Shown piece after piece: positions 54,248 to 62,420 of a stretch of DNA of 64,000 nt (positions are counted from its first letter, which is position 1; each line of letters starts with the position of its first letter). Origin of the DNA: Amycolatopsis sp. FBCC-B4732 (lineage in GTDB: Bacteria; Actinomycetota; Actinomycetes; Mycobacteriales; Pseudonocardiaceae). The position numbers and the translations under genes are program-made. Location: NCBI RefSeq assembly GCF_023008405.1, contig NZ_CP095376.1, forward strand, positions 1,760,001-1,824,000, given 5' to 3'. Under the pieces are notes generated by a model. That model did not search any database and had not been told where the DNA came from. It saw only the letters and a list, made by a program, of their open reading frames with translations.

Positions 54248-55423
54248 TCAGCCGTCGTGGACGGCCACCGGTCGTCGCCTCGGTGCCGGGCCGTAGCCGC
54301 CTCTCCCGGCGAGTGTCGCCGAGGCCAGCTCCGCCACGAGCGCGGCCGGTGAGCCGGCGTCGGCGAACAGCGCGCGTTGGCGTGCCGCGCCGGTTTCCCC
54401 GGACCGCACCGCGGCGAGCTGCCGATCGATCGTCGCGAAGTCCCCGTTGGCCTGCAAGGCCGGCCGGACGTACTCCAGGAGCCGGGCAACGAGCACGTGG
54501 TTCGGGACGACCTGGCCTGTGCCGGGGTCGATGCCTTGGCCGGGGTAGCCGCCGCGGGCCGCTGCGGTGAGCGATGCGGCGACCGGCGCGGTCCGCACCG
54601 GCCGGGGCGCGAGGCCGGCCCGGGCCTCCGCGAGGATCGTGACCACCAGGGCGCGGATCAGCCCGGCGAGCAGCACCGCGTCTTCGGCCGTCAAGCCGAC
54701 GTCCGCGATGCGGACTTCGACTGTCGGGTACTTCGGTGAGAGCCGGGCGTAGTAGTAGACCCCGTTCGCGTCCAACGCCTCGCCACGGCTTACCGCGCCG
54801 TCGACGCTCGCGGCGTAGGCGGTCGCGTCCGGCCAGTCCAGCGGCGGGTTCGCGGTCGGCCAGCGCGACCACAGCGGGTACCGCCCGCTGGCCCACCCGG
54901 AGTCCGCGTCGTGGGCGAGCGGCGAATTGGGGCTGATGGCGAGGAGCGGGGCGAGCCAGGGGCGCAGGCCGGCCAGGACCCGGACGCCGAGTGCCGGTGA
55001 CGGGATGCCGACGTGCACGTGGCAGGCGCACGTGCCGGCGTCCGGGAGGAGAGCGGGATATCGGGCGGCCAGCGCGCGGTAGCGGGGTTCGGCGGTGACG
55101 CCGGGCAGGCCCGGCAGATCACCGCAGGGCGGCGTCCCGGACGCCAGTACCAGGCAGCCGGCGTGGCCGGCCGCGTCGGCCACGAGCCGGCGCAACCCGA
55201 GCAGCTCCGCCCGGATCTCGTCGAGGCGGGTGTGGATCCCGGTGGCGGTTTCGATCTGGAAGCGCAGGAACTCCGGCATCACGGCGGGTTCGCCGTCGAG
55301 CAGCTCCAGCACCCGGGGCGCGGCGAGCGCCACCCCACCGGTCGCCGGATCCGCGAGGACGAACTCCTCCTCCACACCGAGGGTGAGATCGTTCCTTTCC
55401 GGCAGGGAAAGTCGCACGTGCAC
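54248..55423 (-). CDS. YbdK-type carboxylate-amine ligase (GCS2 family)
   Basis: A 391-aa ATP-dependent ligase from GTG 55423. GCS2 motifs: LTLGVEEEFVLADP at the start (metal/ATP Glu residues), CHVHVGIPSP, LAISPNSPLAHDADSGWASG, and RIADVGLTAEDAVLLAGLI. Members are weak glutamate-cysteine ligases; actinobacterial ones such as EgtA make gamma-glutamylcysteine for ergothioneine, but the true substrate here is unknown. Stands alone; upstream DNA has GGGATCTTTCGGCCCTT, a possible stress operator. Confidence 0.9.
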   Translation of the reverse strand: MHVRLSLPERNDLTLGVEEEFVLADPATGGVALAAPRVLELLDGEPAVMPEFLRFQIETATGIHTRLDEIRAELLGLRRLVADAAGHAGCLVLASGTPPCGDLPGLPGVTAEPRYRALAARYPALLPDAGTCACHVHVGIPSPALGVRVLAGLRPWLAPLLAISPNSPLAHDADSGWASGRYPLWSRWPTANPPLDWPDATAYAASVDGAVSRGEALDANGVYYYARLSPKYPTVEVRIADVGLTAEDAVLLAGLIRALVVTILAEARAGLAPRPVRTAPVAASLTAAARGGYPGQGIDPGTGQVVPNHVLVARLLEYVRPALQANGDFATIDRQLAAVRSGETGAARQRALFADAGSPAALVAELASATLAGRGGYGPAPRRRPVAVHDG

Positions 55424-55699
55424 GGCCGGGCTCCGTCCCTCGGTGGATCGCCAGTCTCAACCGGCTCACCCGGTCCTGCGTAGGGCCTCAGGTCACCCAT
55501 CGGGGATCTTTCGGCCCTTTCGCGGTTGTGTTCCAGCGAATGCGCGTGAATGTTCCCGACCTTTTCAAAAGAATCTTCCGGCATTACCCTTCCGGTCGGT
55601 TCGTGGCGCTCACGATCGGTTGAACTCGGTTGACGCTCCGGACCCTGGTGGTGCATCCGGTCACGCCTGGAAACGGAGGCGCTGCCGTTCCGGGTCGAG

Positions 55700-56602
55700 G
55701 TGAGCGATCTCGAAGCGCTCGAGGCGACGACACGCGCGTTCCGCGCCCTCGACTACCGGTACGGCGGCGGGTACTGCCACACCCCGCTCGCCGCGCTCGC
55801 CTCGTGGACGGTTCTGCTGCGCGAGGGATCCGTGGCGCCGCGGCTGCGGCGCCGGCTTTGCCGCGGTCTGGCCGACCTGCACAACCTGCTGGCGTGGACG
55901 GAGTTCGACTCCGGTCGCGACGGGTCGGCGCTCCGGTCGTTCGACGTGGCGGCGGAGCTGGCCGGGGAAGCCGGGGACCACGATCTGCTCGCCAACGTCA
56001 GCTACCGGCGCGGTCGGCTGCACCTGCACCGCGGCTCGGTCGACGACGCGCTGGCGGAGTTCGATCGGGGGCAGGACGCGGCAGCGCGGGCCGTCCTTTC
56101 GATCAACCAGGCGTGGGCCTGGGCGATGCGGGCGGACGAGTCCGCCGCCTTGCGGTACCTGGGCCATGCGATCGACGCGTTCCCCGGCGAGGCGTCCGCG
56201 GCGCCCTGGACGCGGTTCTTCGACGCGAACGATCTCGCCGCCATGACCGGAACGGTCCGGGTCGAGCTCGGCCGTACCGTGGATCGCCACCACGCGGTGC
56301 TCGCGATCCCGTTCCTCGACGACGCAGTGGCCGCTTACGGGCCGGAGATGAGCAGAAGCCGCTCGCTGACCCAGATCATGCTCGCCCTCGCCCACACCCT
56401 CGGGCGTGACACCGAGGCGGCCGCACGGGTGGGGGCGGAGGCCATCAGCCTCGCCCGCGAAATCCGGTCGGTGCGCGCAAAGGGGCGCTTGCGGCCGCTG
56501 GAGGCCGCGCTCCGGGCCCGCCCGGGCAGCCGGGCCGGCGGGGAACTGCTGACCCGGATCGCCGAGTTCCGGGCGGAACCCGGGGACGTCCCGGCCGGCT
56601 GA
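55700..56602 (+). CDS. TPR-like sensor domain of a regulator lacking its HTH
   Basis: A 300-aa frame from GTG 55700. It matches the C-terminal helical-repeat domain of actinobacterial XRE-type regulators (VSDLEALEATTRAFRALDYR, YGGG, then helix pairs). Homology already starts a few residues upstream of the GTG (EALPFRVE) but an in-frame stop at 55631 and lack of any HTH show that the DNA-binding N-terminus is gone. Either a free-standing sensor or a truncated remnant. 110-170 bases before the HPF gene. Confidence 0.7.
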   Translation: MSDLEALEATTRAFRALDYRYGGGYCHTPLAALASWTVLLREGSVAPRLRRRLCRGLADLHNLLAWTEFDSGRDGSALRSFDVAAELAGEAGDHDLLANVSYRRGRLHLHRGSVDDALAEFDRGQDAAARAVLSINQAWAWAMRADESAALRYLGHAIDAFPGEASAAPWTRFFDANDLAAMTGTVRVELGRTVDRHHAVLAIPFLDDAVAAYGPEMSRSRSLTQIMLALAHTLGRDTEAAARVGAEAISLAREIRSVRAKGRLRPLEAALRARPGSRAGGELLTRIAEFRAEPGDVPAG

Positions 56603-56644
56603 GCCCGGCCGGAGGCTGTCACGGCAGCGCGGTGGCGGCGGGAA

Positions 56645-56661
56645 AAGGTCCCTTCGGCCTT
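56645..56661. promoter_or_regulatory. inverted repeat upstream of HPF gene
   Basis: AAGGTCCCTTCGGCCTT: half-sites AAGG-n-CC and GG-n-CCTT around a short spacer, ending about 110 bases before ATG 56772. This is the clearest of several GGTC/GGCC repeats next to stress genes here, and resembles DosR-type boxes of mycobacteria (GGGAC-n-GGCCCT forms). Confidence 0.45.
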
Positions 56662-56771
56662 CGGGTGGGGGACGTGTGACTCTGGGCGGATCGTCGCCGC
56701 GGTGGACACGATGGTCGGAGGCCGGACGCCCGCGTCGTGCAGACCCGGGCCGGCCGGCGAGAGGACAACGC

Positions 56772-57128
56772 ATGCAGATCCAGATCAGCACGGAGCGGAC
56801 CGTGCCCGGCGGCGAAGAGCTGGTCCGGTACTTCGAAGGAGAGCTGGCCGCCAAGTTGTCGCGGTTCAGCGACCACATCACGCGGCTGGAAGCCCACTTC
56901 AGCGAGGAATCCGCTGCCGCCGACGGAATGGACCGCCGCTGCGTGCTCGAAGCCCGGCCGACCGGACGCCGGACCGTGGCCGTCAGCCACCACGCGGGTT
57001 CGGTCGCCGAGGCGTGCCGGGGTGCCGTGCACAAACTCGAGAGCGTGCTCGAAGGTGTGTACGGGCGGACGGACCACCACAAGGGCGGGGACTCCATCCG
57101 GCACCAGGGTGGGCGGGCCGGGTCATGA
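56772..57128 (+). CDS. HPF/RaiA-family ribosome-associated protein
   Basis: A 118-aa protein with the beta-alpha-beta-beta-beta-alpha HPF fold: QIQISTERTVPGGEELVRYF, then LSRFSDHITRLEAHFSEE, DRRCVLEARPTGRRTVAVS and HAGSVAEACRGAVHKLESVL. Such proteins bind the 30S decoding region and hibernate or protect ribosomes during dormancy; the DosR-regulon member Rv0079 is a functional analogue. Short, without the C-terminal dimerisation domain. Its stop overlaps the STAS start (ATGA). Confidence 0.85.
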   Translation: MQIQISTERTVPGGEELVRYFEGELAAKLSRFSDHITRLEAHFSEESAAADGMDRRCVLEARPTGRRTVAVSHHAGSVAEACRGAVHKLESVLEGVYGRTDHHKGGDSIRHQGGRAGS

Positions 57129-57571
57129 CCGCCCACTGTGGACAGAGCGGGTGGATCGTGCCGTCCGTCGTCATCGACTTCTCGCGCGCGCCGGTCGCCG
57201 GTCGCCGGCACCAGGATCTGACCATCACCGTGGAGCGGCTCGGCGAGACGCTGGTCGTCGCCGTGGCCGGGGACGTCGACCTCGGCACGGCGCCGATGCT
57301 CCACGACGTCCTGGACGCGAACCTGAGCCGGGCGCCGCGGCGGATCGTCGTGGACCTGTCGCTCGTGCGGTTCCTGAACGCCGCCGGGCTGGAGGTGCTG
57401 CTCGACGCCCACCGCCGGGGCTCCCCGGGCACCGACGTGCGGCTGGTCGCCACGACGCGCGCGACCCGGCGGCCGCTGCAGCTCACTCGCACGGATGAAC
57501 GCCTGGCCGTCCACACCTCCAGGGCCGCGGCCATCGCCGCGCCGCGATGGGCGGCGGCGGGAACCCGCTGA
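57125..57571 (+). CDS. STAS-domain protein
   Basis: A 148-aa protein, coupled to HPF. STAS core about 30-130: DLTITVERLGETLVVAVAGD, VDLGTAPMLHDVL, RIVVDLSLVRFLNAAGLEVL. The position of the regulatory Ser in the paralogue at 28496 (FLNSAG) is Ala here (FLNAAG), so it cannot be phosphorylated there; it may be constitutively binding or have another role. C-terminal VHTSRAAAIAAP matches the paralogue. Confidence 0.88.
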   Translation: MTAHCGQSGWIVPSVVIDFSRAPVAGRRHQDLTITVERLGETLVVAVAGDVDLGTAPMLHDVLDANLSRAPRRIVVDLSLVRFLNAAGLEVLLDAHRRGSPGTDVRLVATTRATRRPLQLTRTDERLAVHTSRAAAIAAPRWAAAGTR

Positions 57572-57595
57572 CCGCGGACCCCGTTCCACTGCTCG

Positions 57596-57619
57596 GCCGC
57601 GCCTGCGTGAAAGCGCGGC
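57596..57619. terminator. bidirectional hairpin between convergent genes
   Basis: GCCGCGC (57596-57602) pairs with GCGCGGC (57613-57619) around a 10-base loop. It sits between the STAS gene (plus, stop 57571) and the minus-strand gene ending at 57623, so it can terminate both. Confidence 0.6.
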
Positions 57620-57622
57620 GGC

Positions 57623-57952
57623 TCAGATGCCGGTTCGCTCGTCGGAACCAGGTGGCCGGGCGTCGAGGATGTCGGTGGCCCGCACCAGGCTGATCTGCGC
57701 GTCCGAGGCGGACCCCTGCCGGCGGATGGGCACCCAGGTGGTGCTGGTGTGCTCGTCGCGCAGGCTGCGCCCCGCGACGGTCCCGACGGTTTCGCGCCAC
57801 GCCGGGGTCGCGCGCGACGCGCGATCGGCGCGGTTGCGGTAGCGGACGAGCCACCCGGGTGGGTAGCCACCGCCGTGGCGCGTGGGCCAGTTCCGGTTCG
57901 CGCTCCCCGCGGTCCGTCCCGCCGGGTACGCATCGGTCTGCTCGTCGTCCAC
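57623..57952 (-). CDS. hypothetical 109-aa protein
   Basis: From GTG 57952. Arg/Asp-rich, starts VDDEQTDAYPAGRTAGSANR, with a conserved-looking C-terminal strand region (EHTSTTWVPIRRQG, DAQISLVRATDILDA). No membrane segment or Cys. Convergent with the STAS gene. Family not recognised; possible nucleic-acid or protein binder from its charge. Confidence 0.5.
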   Translation of the reverse strand: MDDEQTDAYPAGRTAGSANRNWPTRHGGGYPPGWLVRYRNRADRASRATPAWRETVGTVAGRSLRDEHTSTTWVPIRRQGSASDAQISLVRATDILDARPPGSDERTGI

Positions 57953-57989
57953 CGTGCCCGCCTTCGCTCGCGGCGCACGGAGTGCACCG

Positions 57990-59123
57990 TCATGCTTCGC
58001 CGGGGTCCGGGGCGCGGTCTTCCAGACTAGAACGGGTGGCCCCGGGCGCGGTTCGCCCGGGCGGGTGGTTCTCCGGCCGCGCGGTCAGGCTGCGCACGCC
58101 CGAGCTGAAGACGGCGAGCAGGGGCACGGCGAACAGGGCACCCACGATGCCGGCAGCGACCAGTCCGACCGCGAGGGCGAGGACCACGGCCAGGGGATGC
58201 AGCCGGACCGCGCGCCCGAGCAGCAGAGGCTGCAGGACGTGGCTTTCGAGTTGCATGACACCGACGACGACGGCGAGCACGATGACGGCCGCCCACACGC
58301 CGTTGGTCACCAGCGCCACGAGGACGGCGATCGCGCCCGCGATCACCGAGCCGATGACCGGGACGAACGCGCCGAGGAAGACCAGCGCGCTCAACGGAGC
58401 CGCCAGCGGGACCCCGATGATCACCAGCCCGAGGCCGATGCCGGCGGCGTCGACGAACGCGACGGCGGCGGTGCCGCGGATGTAGTGCGCCAGGGTGGTG
58501 AACCCGCTGCGCCCGGCCACGTCCACGCGGTCGCGCAGGCGGACCGGCACGGCCCGCAGCATGAACACCCAGATCACGCGGCCCTGGGCGAGGAAGAAGA
58601 TCAGGCAGAAGACGACGAGCAGGGACTCGGCGAGCAGTTCCCCCACGGTCACCGCCGTGGTGAGCGCGCCCGAGGCGATCGCCGACTTGTTCCGGCCGAG
58701 CATGGCGGTCAGGTTGCCGAGCATCTCGTCGAGCTGGCCCTGGCTCAGGTGCAGCGGCCCGGTGCGCAACCAGGTGTGCAGGTCGGTCAGGCTCGCGGTG
58801 ATCTGGTCGATCAGCCCGGGCATGCCGACGGTGACGCTGATGACCACGAACGTCACCACGCCGCCGGCCAGCGCGATTCCCCCGACCAGCACGATCGCGG
58901 CCGCCAGTCCGCGGGGGACCTTCTTGCCCGCCAGCCAGGAAACGGCCGGGGCGAACAGCCCCGCCAGCAGCAGGGCAACGGCGACCGGGACCAGCACCGA
59001 GGCCAGCTTGACGGCCAGGAAACCGACGACCGTCAGAGCGGCCGCGACGACCAGCGCGCGCCAGGCGACGGCGGCCGCGACGCGGAGCCCGTACGGTACC
59101 GGGGAAGAGTCGGGGTCCGGCAT
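57990..59123 (-). CDS. AI-2E family transporter (PerM-like)
   Basis: A 377-aa membrane protein with about eight helices: a first pair (LVVAAALTVVGFLAVKLASV), then IVLVGGIALAGGVVTFVVIS, a cytoplasmic amphipathic segment and the conserved C-terminal core (SALVFLGAFVPVIGSVIAGA, LESHVLQPLLLGRAVRLHPL, AGIVGALFAVPLLAVF). The family includes autoinducer-2 exporters and ion antiporters; substrate not predictable. Stands alone, divergent from the desaturase region. Confidence 0.9.
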   Translation of the reverse strand: MPDPDSSPVPYGLRVAAAVAWRALVVAAALTVVGFLAVKLASVLVPVAVALLLAGLFAPAVSWLAGKKVPRGLAAAIVLVGGIALAGGVVTFVVISVTVGMPGLIDQITASLTDLHTWLRTGPLHLSQGQLDEMLGNLTAMLGRNKSAIASGALTTAVTVGELLAESLLVVFCLIFFLAQGRVIWVFMLRAVPVRLRDRVDVAGRSGFTTLAHYIRGTAAVAFVDAAGIGLGLVIIGVPLAAPLSALVFLGAFVPVIGSVIAGAIAVLVALVTNGVWAAVIVLAVVVGVMQLESHVLQPLLLGRAVRLHPLAVVLALAVGLVAAGIVGALFAVPLLAVFSSGVRSLTARPENHPPGRTAPGATRSSLEDRAPDPGEA

Positions 59124-59548
59124 CGGATCAGCGCGCGATCGGGTGCGTTGCGATCATGAAGATCCTGCTCCTGGTGTGGGACGGCCGGACCGGCGATACT
59201 GCCGGTCGCCGCGAGAGCAGGGGCCGGACGCTCGGGAAGCCGCAGCCCGATCCTACCGCCGGCGGGCTTCCGGCGCGCCTGCGGCTTCGGCGGGATCGGT
59301 TCCACCGCGAGCGACCCGCCGCGCGTGTGTTCGCCACGCCAGGCGCGGTACCGGTCCGTGCCCGAGGGGATCCACGGGAATCTTTCCAGGGTTTCGTGCG
59401 TTGGAGAAAGTGGTTGCTCTCGTCCGCACAGCACCTTCGCGGACCTCTTGCAAGTCTTCACCTCCTCCGGGTTTGCTCCGCCGTCGGCGGGCGACCCGAT
59501 GTTCACTCGCTCCGGACCCTGGCGAAGGCAGATGTCACGGAAAGAGCG
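59124..59548. other. 425-bp leader/intergenic region before desaturase
   Basis: Divergent spacer between the AI-2E gene (minus) and the desaturase (plus). The desaturase frame is open back to an ATG at 59156, but the Arg/Pro-rich extension (MKILLLVWDGRTGDTAGRRE and onward) does not look like desaturase sequence and lacks a ribosome-binding site. I see no other gene; it may be a long regulated 5' leader. Confidence 0.5.
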
Positions 59549-60586
59549 ATGGAAATGACCCACACCCTGGACCGCCCGCCCCGGGCCGCCGAGCCGATGC
59601 TCGCGGGCGAAAAGTCCCGCACCGAAACCTTTCTCGTCAAGCTGTTCGCGGTGGTGCCGTTGCTCGCGCTGGCCGCGGCGGTGCCGTTCGCGTGGGGCTG
59701 GGGCCTCGGCTGGACCGACGTCGCCCTGACGGTCGGGTTCTACTTCCTGACCGGGCTCGGGGTGACGATCGGGTTCCACCGCTACTTCACCCACGGAGCG
59801 TTCAAGGCCGGCCGCGGCCTGCGGATCGCGCTCGCCGTCACGGGCAGCATGGCGATGCAGGGGCCGGTGATCGGCTGGGTCGCCGACCACCGCCGTCACC
59901 ACGCCTACGCCGACCGCGCCGGCGACCCGCACTCGCCGTGGCGCTACGGCACGTCCGCCGCCGCGCTCGCGAAGGGTTTCTGGCACGCCCACATGGGCTG
60001 GTTGTTCGACCGCGAGAAGACCAACGCGCAGCGGTTCGCGCCCGACCTGCTCGCCGACCGCGACATCGTCCGGATCGACCGCGGGTTCCCGGCGCTCACC
60101 GTGCTCACCCTGCTCGCCCCGGCACTGATCGGCGGCCTGGTGACGCTGTCCTGGTGGGGTGCGCTGACCGCGTTCTTCTGGGCCGGCCTGGTGCGGGTGG
60201 CGGTGCTGCACCACGTCACCTGGTCGGTGAATTCGCTGTGCCACCTGATCGGCGAACGGCCCTACGCCGCCCGCGACAAGTCCGCGAACTTCTGGCCGCT
60301 GGCCATCGCCTCGATGGGCGAGTCCTGGCACAACTCCCACCACGCCGACCCGACCGGCGCCCGCCACGGCGTCCGCCGTGGCCAGCTGGACATGTCCGCG
60401 CGGCTGATCTGGCTGTTCGAGAGGTTCGGCTGGGCCACCGACGTTCGCTGGCCCCGGCCCGAACACCTGGCCCGCAAGCTCAACCCCGGCTACACCGCGG
60501 CCCCCCGCGGGTTCGGCAAGCCGGAACGCGGACTGCTCACCGGGACACCGGCCCGGCAGCAGCCCGGCGACGGGAGCCGGTCATGA
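59549..60586 (+). CDS. acyl-CoA/acyl-lipid delta-9-type desaturase
   Basis: A 345-aa membrane di-iron desaturase (ATG 59549; ATG 59555 possible; GGAAAG upstream). His boxes HRYFTHG (about 75), HRRHHAYADRAGDPHSP (about 115) and HNSHHADPTGARHG (about 265) as in the DesA3/OLE1 group. Two pairs of membrane helices (VVPLLALAAAVPFAWGWGLG; VGFYFLTGLGVTIG; FPALTVLTLLAPALIGGLV). Makes monounsaturated fatty acids with O2. Coupled to DUF5994 copy 3 by ATGA overlap. Confidence 0.92.
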   Translation: MEMTHTLDRPPRAAEPMLAGEKSRTETFLVKLFAVVPLLALAAAVPFAWGWGLGWTDVALTVGFYFLTGLGVTIGFHRYFTHGAFKAGRGLRIALAVTGSMAMQGPVIGWVADHRRHHAYADRAGDPHSPWRYGTSAAALAKGFWHAHMGWLFDREKTNAQRFAPDLLADRDIVRIDRGFPALTVLTLLAPALIGGLVTLSWWGALTAFFWAGLVRVAVLHHVTWSVNSLCHLIGERPYAARDKSANFWPLAIASMGESWHNSHHADPTGARHGVRRGQLDMSARLIWLFERFGWATDVRWPRPEHLARKLNPGYTAAPRGFGKPERGLLTGTPARQQPGDGSRS

Positions 60587-61017
60587 CCGCCGTTCGCGAC
60601 GAGGTGCGCCTGCAGCTGAAACCGGCGGCCGGCGGCGGCTACGTCGACGGAGCGTGGTGGCCGCGCTCCCGCGACGCCGGCGCCGAGTTCGCCGGCGTGC
60701 TCGCGGCGGTGCGCGACCAGGTCGGCCAGGTCGAGCGGATCAGCTACCCGCTGGGCGACGGCTGGGAGATCACCCACCGCAAACTCGTGGTGGACGGCCA
60801 CCTCGTGCGGCTGGAAGGGTTCCACGCGATGCCGGCGGACACCCTGGCCCTCATCGGCACGCAACAGCGGCGCCTGATCCTGCTCGTCGTGGCACCCGGC
60901 ACTCCGCACGACACCGCCACCACCGCCCTGAAAACCGCCGCGGACCCGGACAACACGGCGAGCCCCGACGACCTCCTCGCCGCGCGGACCGGGGTGCCGG
61001 CGCGGGCGAACGGGTAG
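60583..61017 (+). CDS. DUF5994 protein (copy 3)
   Basis: A 144-aa protein: VDGAWWPRSRDAGAEFAGVL at about 19-38, VERISYPLGDGWEITHRKLV, and RRLILLVVAPGTP. Start overlaps the desaturase stop (ATGA). Shortest of three copies; the only one translated together with an enzyme gene, which hints that DUF5994 proteins are stress-regulon passengers or membrane/lipid partners. Confidence 0.85.
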   Translation: MTAVRDEVRLQLKPAAGGGYVDGAWWPRSRDAGAEFAGVLAAVRDQVGQVERISYPLGDGWEITHRKLVVDGHLVRLEGFHAMPADTLALIGTQQRRLILLVVAPGTPHDTATTALKTAADPDNTASPDDLLAARTGVPARANG

Positions 61018-61034
61018 CGAACGGGCGCCGGGGC

Positions 61035-61065
61035 TAGACTGGGCACCACGCCCCGGACCTCGGCG
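61035..61065 (+). promoter_or_regulatory. putative shared promoter/leader motif, copy 4
   Basis: TAGACT (61035-61040), 10 bases, then ccccggacctcggcg; 60-90 bases before the membrane-protein start at 61127. Same design as copies at 20962, 42106 and 51654. Confidence 0.45.
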
Positions 61066-61126
61066 ATCCTGGTTTCCCCGGCACGGCTTTCCCGGCCGGC
61101 GCCCGACCCGGACGGTGAGGCGCACG

Positions 61127-61747
61127 ATGGTGGGACGTTTGGCGGTGGCCGTTCTGATCGGTCCCGTCAGTGCCCTGGCCGCGATCGGTGCCCTCACCTT
61201 GCCGGGCGACGTCCTGTTCGGCTGGATCCTGCTGGGCGCCGGCACGGGGATCCTCGTCGCTTTCGGCGCTTCCCGGCTCCGGCGTGGGCGGGATGCGGCG
61301 CGGGGACCCGATCTACCGGTGGGCGTGGCCACGGCGGCGGCGTTCGTCACGGTGTGCCTGGTCCTCGTCGGCTTGCTCGCGACCGTGGGCGGCGCCCTGA
61401 CGGCGACCTTCCTGGTCCTCCTGGTCTCCGGGGGGCTGGGGGCCGGCTATCGCCACCGCGTCACGCCGCCCACCGCGCCGGGGCTCCACGACGGCCCGGT
61501 CGCGCGCCCCGTGCCGCCCGTCCCGGTGGCCGACCTGGCCACCGAGGACCTGTGCGTGGCGTGGCGGCGCAGTTACTTCCTCCTGCTCCTCGCCACCGAC
61601 GAGCCGGCTCGCCGGCTCGTCGTCCAGCGCCGGCAGGACTTCCTCGACGAGATCGAACGACGGGACCGCCGCGGATTCCTCCGCTGGCTCGACAGCGGCG
61701 CCAAGGCGGGCAGCGATCCCGGCCCGTACCTGACCACGCGAAGCTGA
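61127..61747 (+). CDS. membrane protein upstream of sigma factor
   Basis: A 206-aa protein from ATG 61127 (GGTGAGG upstream; GTG 61115 also possible). Four membrane helices in two pairs (LAVAVLIGPVSALAAIGAL, GWILLGAGTGILVAF, VATAAAFVTVCLVLVGLLAT, ALTATFLVLLVSGGLG), then a soluble C-terminal module with DLCVAWRRSYFLLL, RRQDFLDEIERRDRRGFLRW and GPYLT, a conserved actinobacterial tail. Nineteen bases from the sigma factor gene; may regulate it, for example as a membrane partner. Uncharacterised. Confidence 0.75.
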   Translation: MVGRLAVAVLIGPVSALAAIGALTLPGDVLFGWILLGAGTGILVAFGASRLRRGRDAARGPDLPVGVATAAAFVTVCLVLVGLLATVGGALTATFLVLLVSGGLGAGYRHRVTPPTAPGLHDGPVARPVPPVPVADLATEDLCVAWRRSYFLLLLATDEPARRLVVQRRQDFLDEIERRDRRGFLRWLDSGAKAGSDPGPYLTTRS

Positions 61748-61766
61748 CCGAGGAGGGAAGGACATC

Positions 61767-62330
61767 ATGTGGGTCGACGGCGCACTCCTGGCGTCAGCGG
61801 TGTCGGGCGACCGCGCCGCGACGGGCGCGTTGCTGGGTCTGCTGCACCCGGGCGTGCTGCAGTACTGCCGGGCGCGGCTGGGGGACCGGTGGCACCGCGA
61901 CAGCGATGCGGACGACTGCGCGCAGGAGGTCCTGATCGGCGTGCTGGGCGCGCTGCCGGGCTACCGGCACGGTGCCGGCAAGTTCGTCGGTTTCGTGTAC
62001 GGCGTCGCCGCGCACAAGGTCGTCGACACGTACCGGCGCCGCGGTGCCGATGTCAGCGTCCCGGTTCCGGCGTTCGCTCCGGAACCCGCCGGGCACCAGG
62101 AACCGCTCCACCACGTCGAAGACCTCGAGTGGCGGCAGCGGCTGCACCACCTGCTCGCCCTGCTGGCACCGCAGCAGCGCGACGTCGTGGTCCTGCGGGT
62201 CATGGTCGGCCTGTCCGCCCAAGACACGGCCGCGGTGCTCGGGGTCGCCAGCCCGGGAGCGGTGCGGGTGAGCCAGCATCGGGCGCTGACCTCGCTGCGC
62301 CGGCACCTAGCCGCCGCGCCGGTGCCGTGA
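61767..62330 (+). CDS. RNA polymerase sigma factor (sigma-70 family, ShbA-like)
   Basis: A 187-aa sigma factor. Region 2 (about 30-95): LQYCRARLGDRWHRDSDADD, CAQEVLIGVLGALPGYRHG, GKFVGFVYGVAAHKVVDTYR. Region 4 (about 125-185): LLALLAPQQRDVVVLRVMVG, LSAQDTAAVLGVASPGAVRV, SQHRALTSLRRHL. The DxDDCAQEV and FVYGVAAHKVVD motifs resemble ShbA, the actinobacterial sigma factor that drives hrdB in Streptomyces. Preceded closely by the membrane-protein gene. Confidence 0.88.
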   Translation: MWVDGALLASAVSGDRAATGALLGLLHPGVLQYCRARLGDRWHRDSDADDCAQEVLIGVLGALPGYRHGAGKFVGFVYGVAAHKVVDTYRRRGADVSVPVPAFAPEPAGHQEPLHHVEDLEWRQRLHHLLALLAPQQRDVVVLRVMVGLSAQDTAAVLGVASPGAVRVSQHRALTSLRRHLAAAPVP

Positions 62331-62420
62331 TGGCCCGGGCCGGCCCGCGGTTGCGGGTAGGGTGGGTGCCCGCGGCCGCGACAGCGGTGCTGATCCGGAC
62401 CTGGCTGTGTCCGAGTTGGT

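Noticed and set aside
53730..55031. 433-codon minus-strand frame
   Set aside because: Upstream two thirds are out-of-frame shadow of the YbdK-type ligase; only the last 101 codons after a strong ribosome-binding site look real.
59156..59548. N-terminal extension of the desaturase from ATG 59156
   Set aside because: The extra 131 residues are Arg/Pro-rich without similarity to desaturases, and the internal ATG has the ribosome-binding site.
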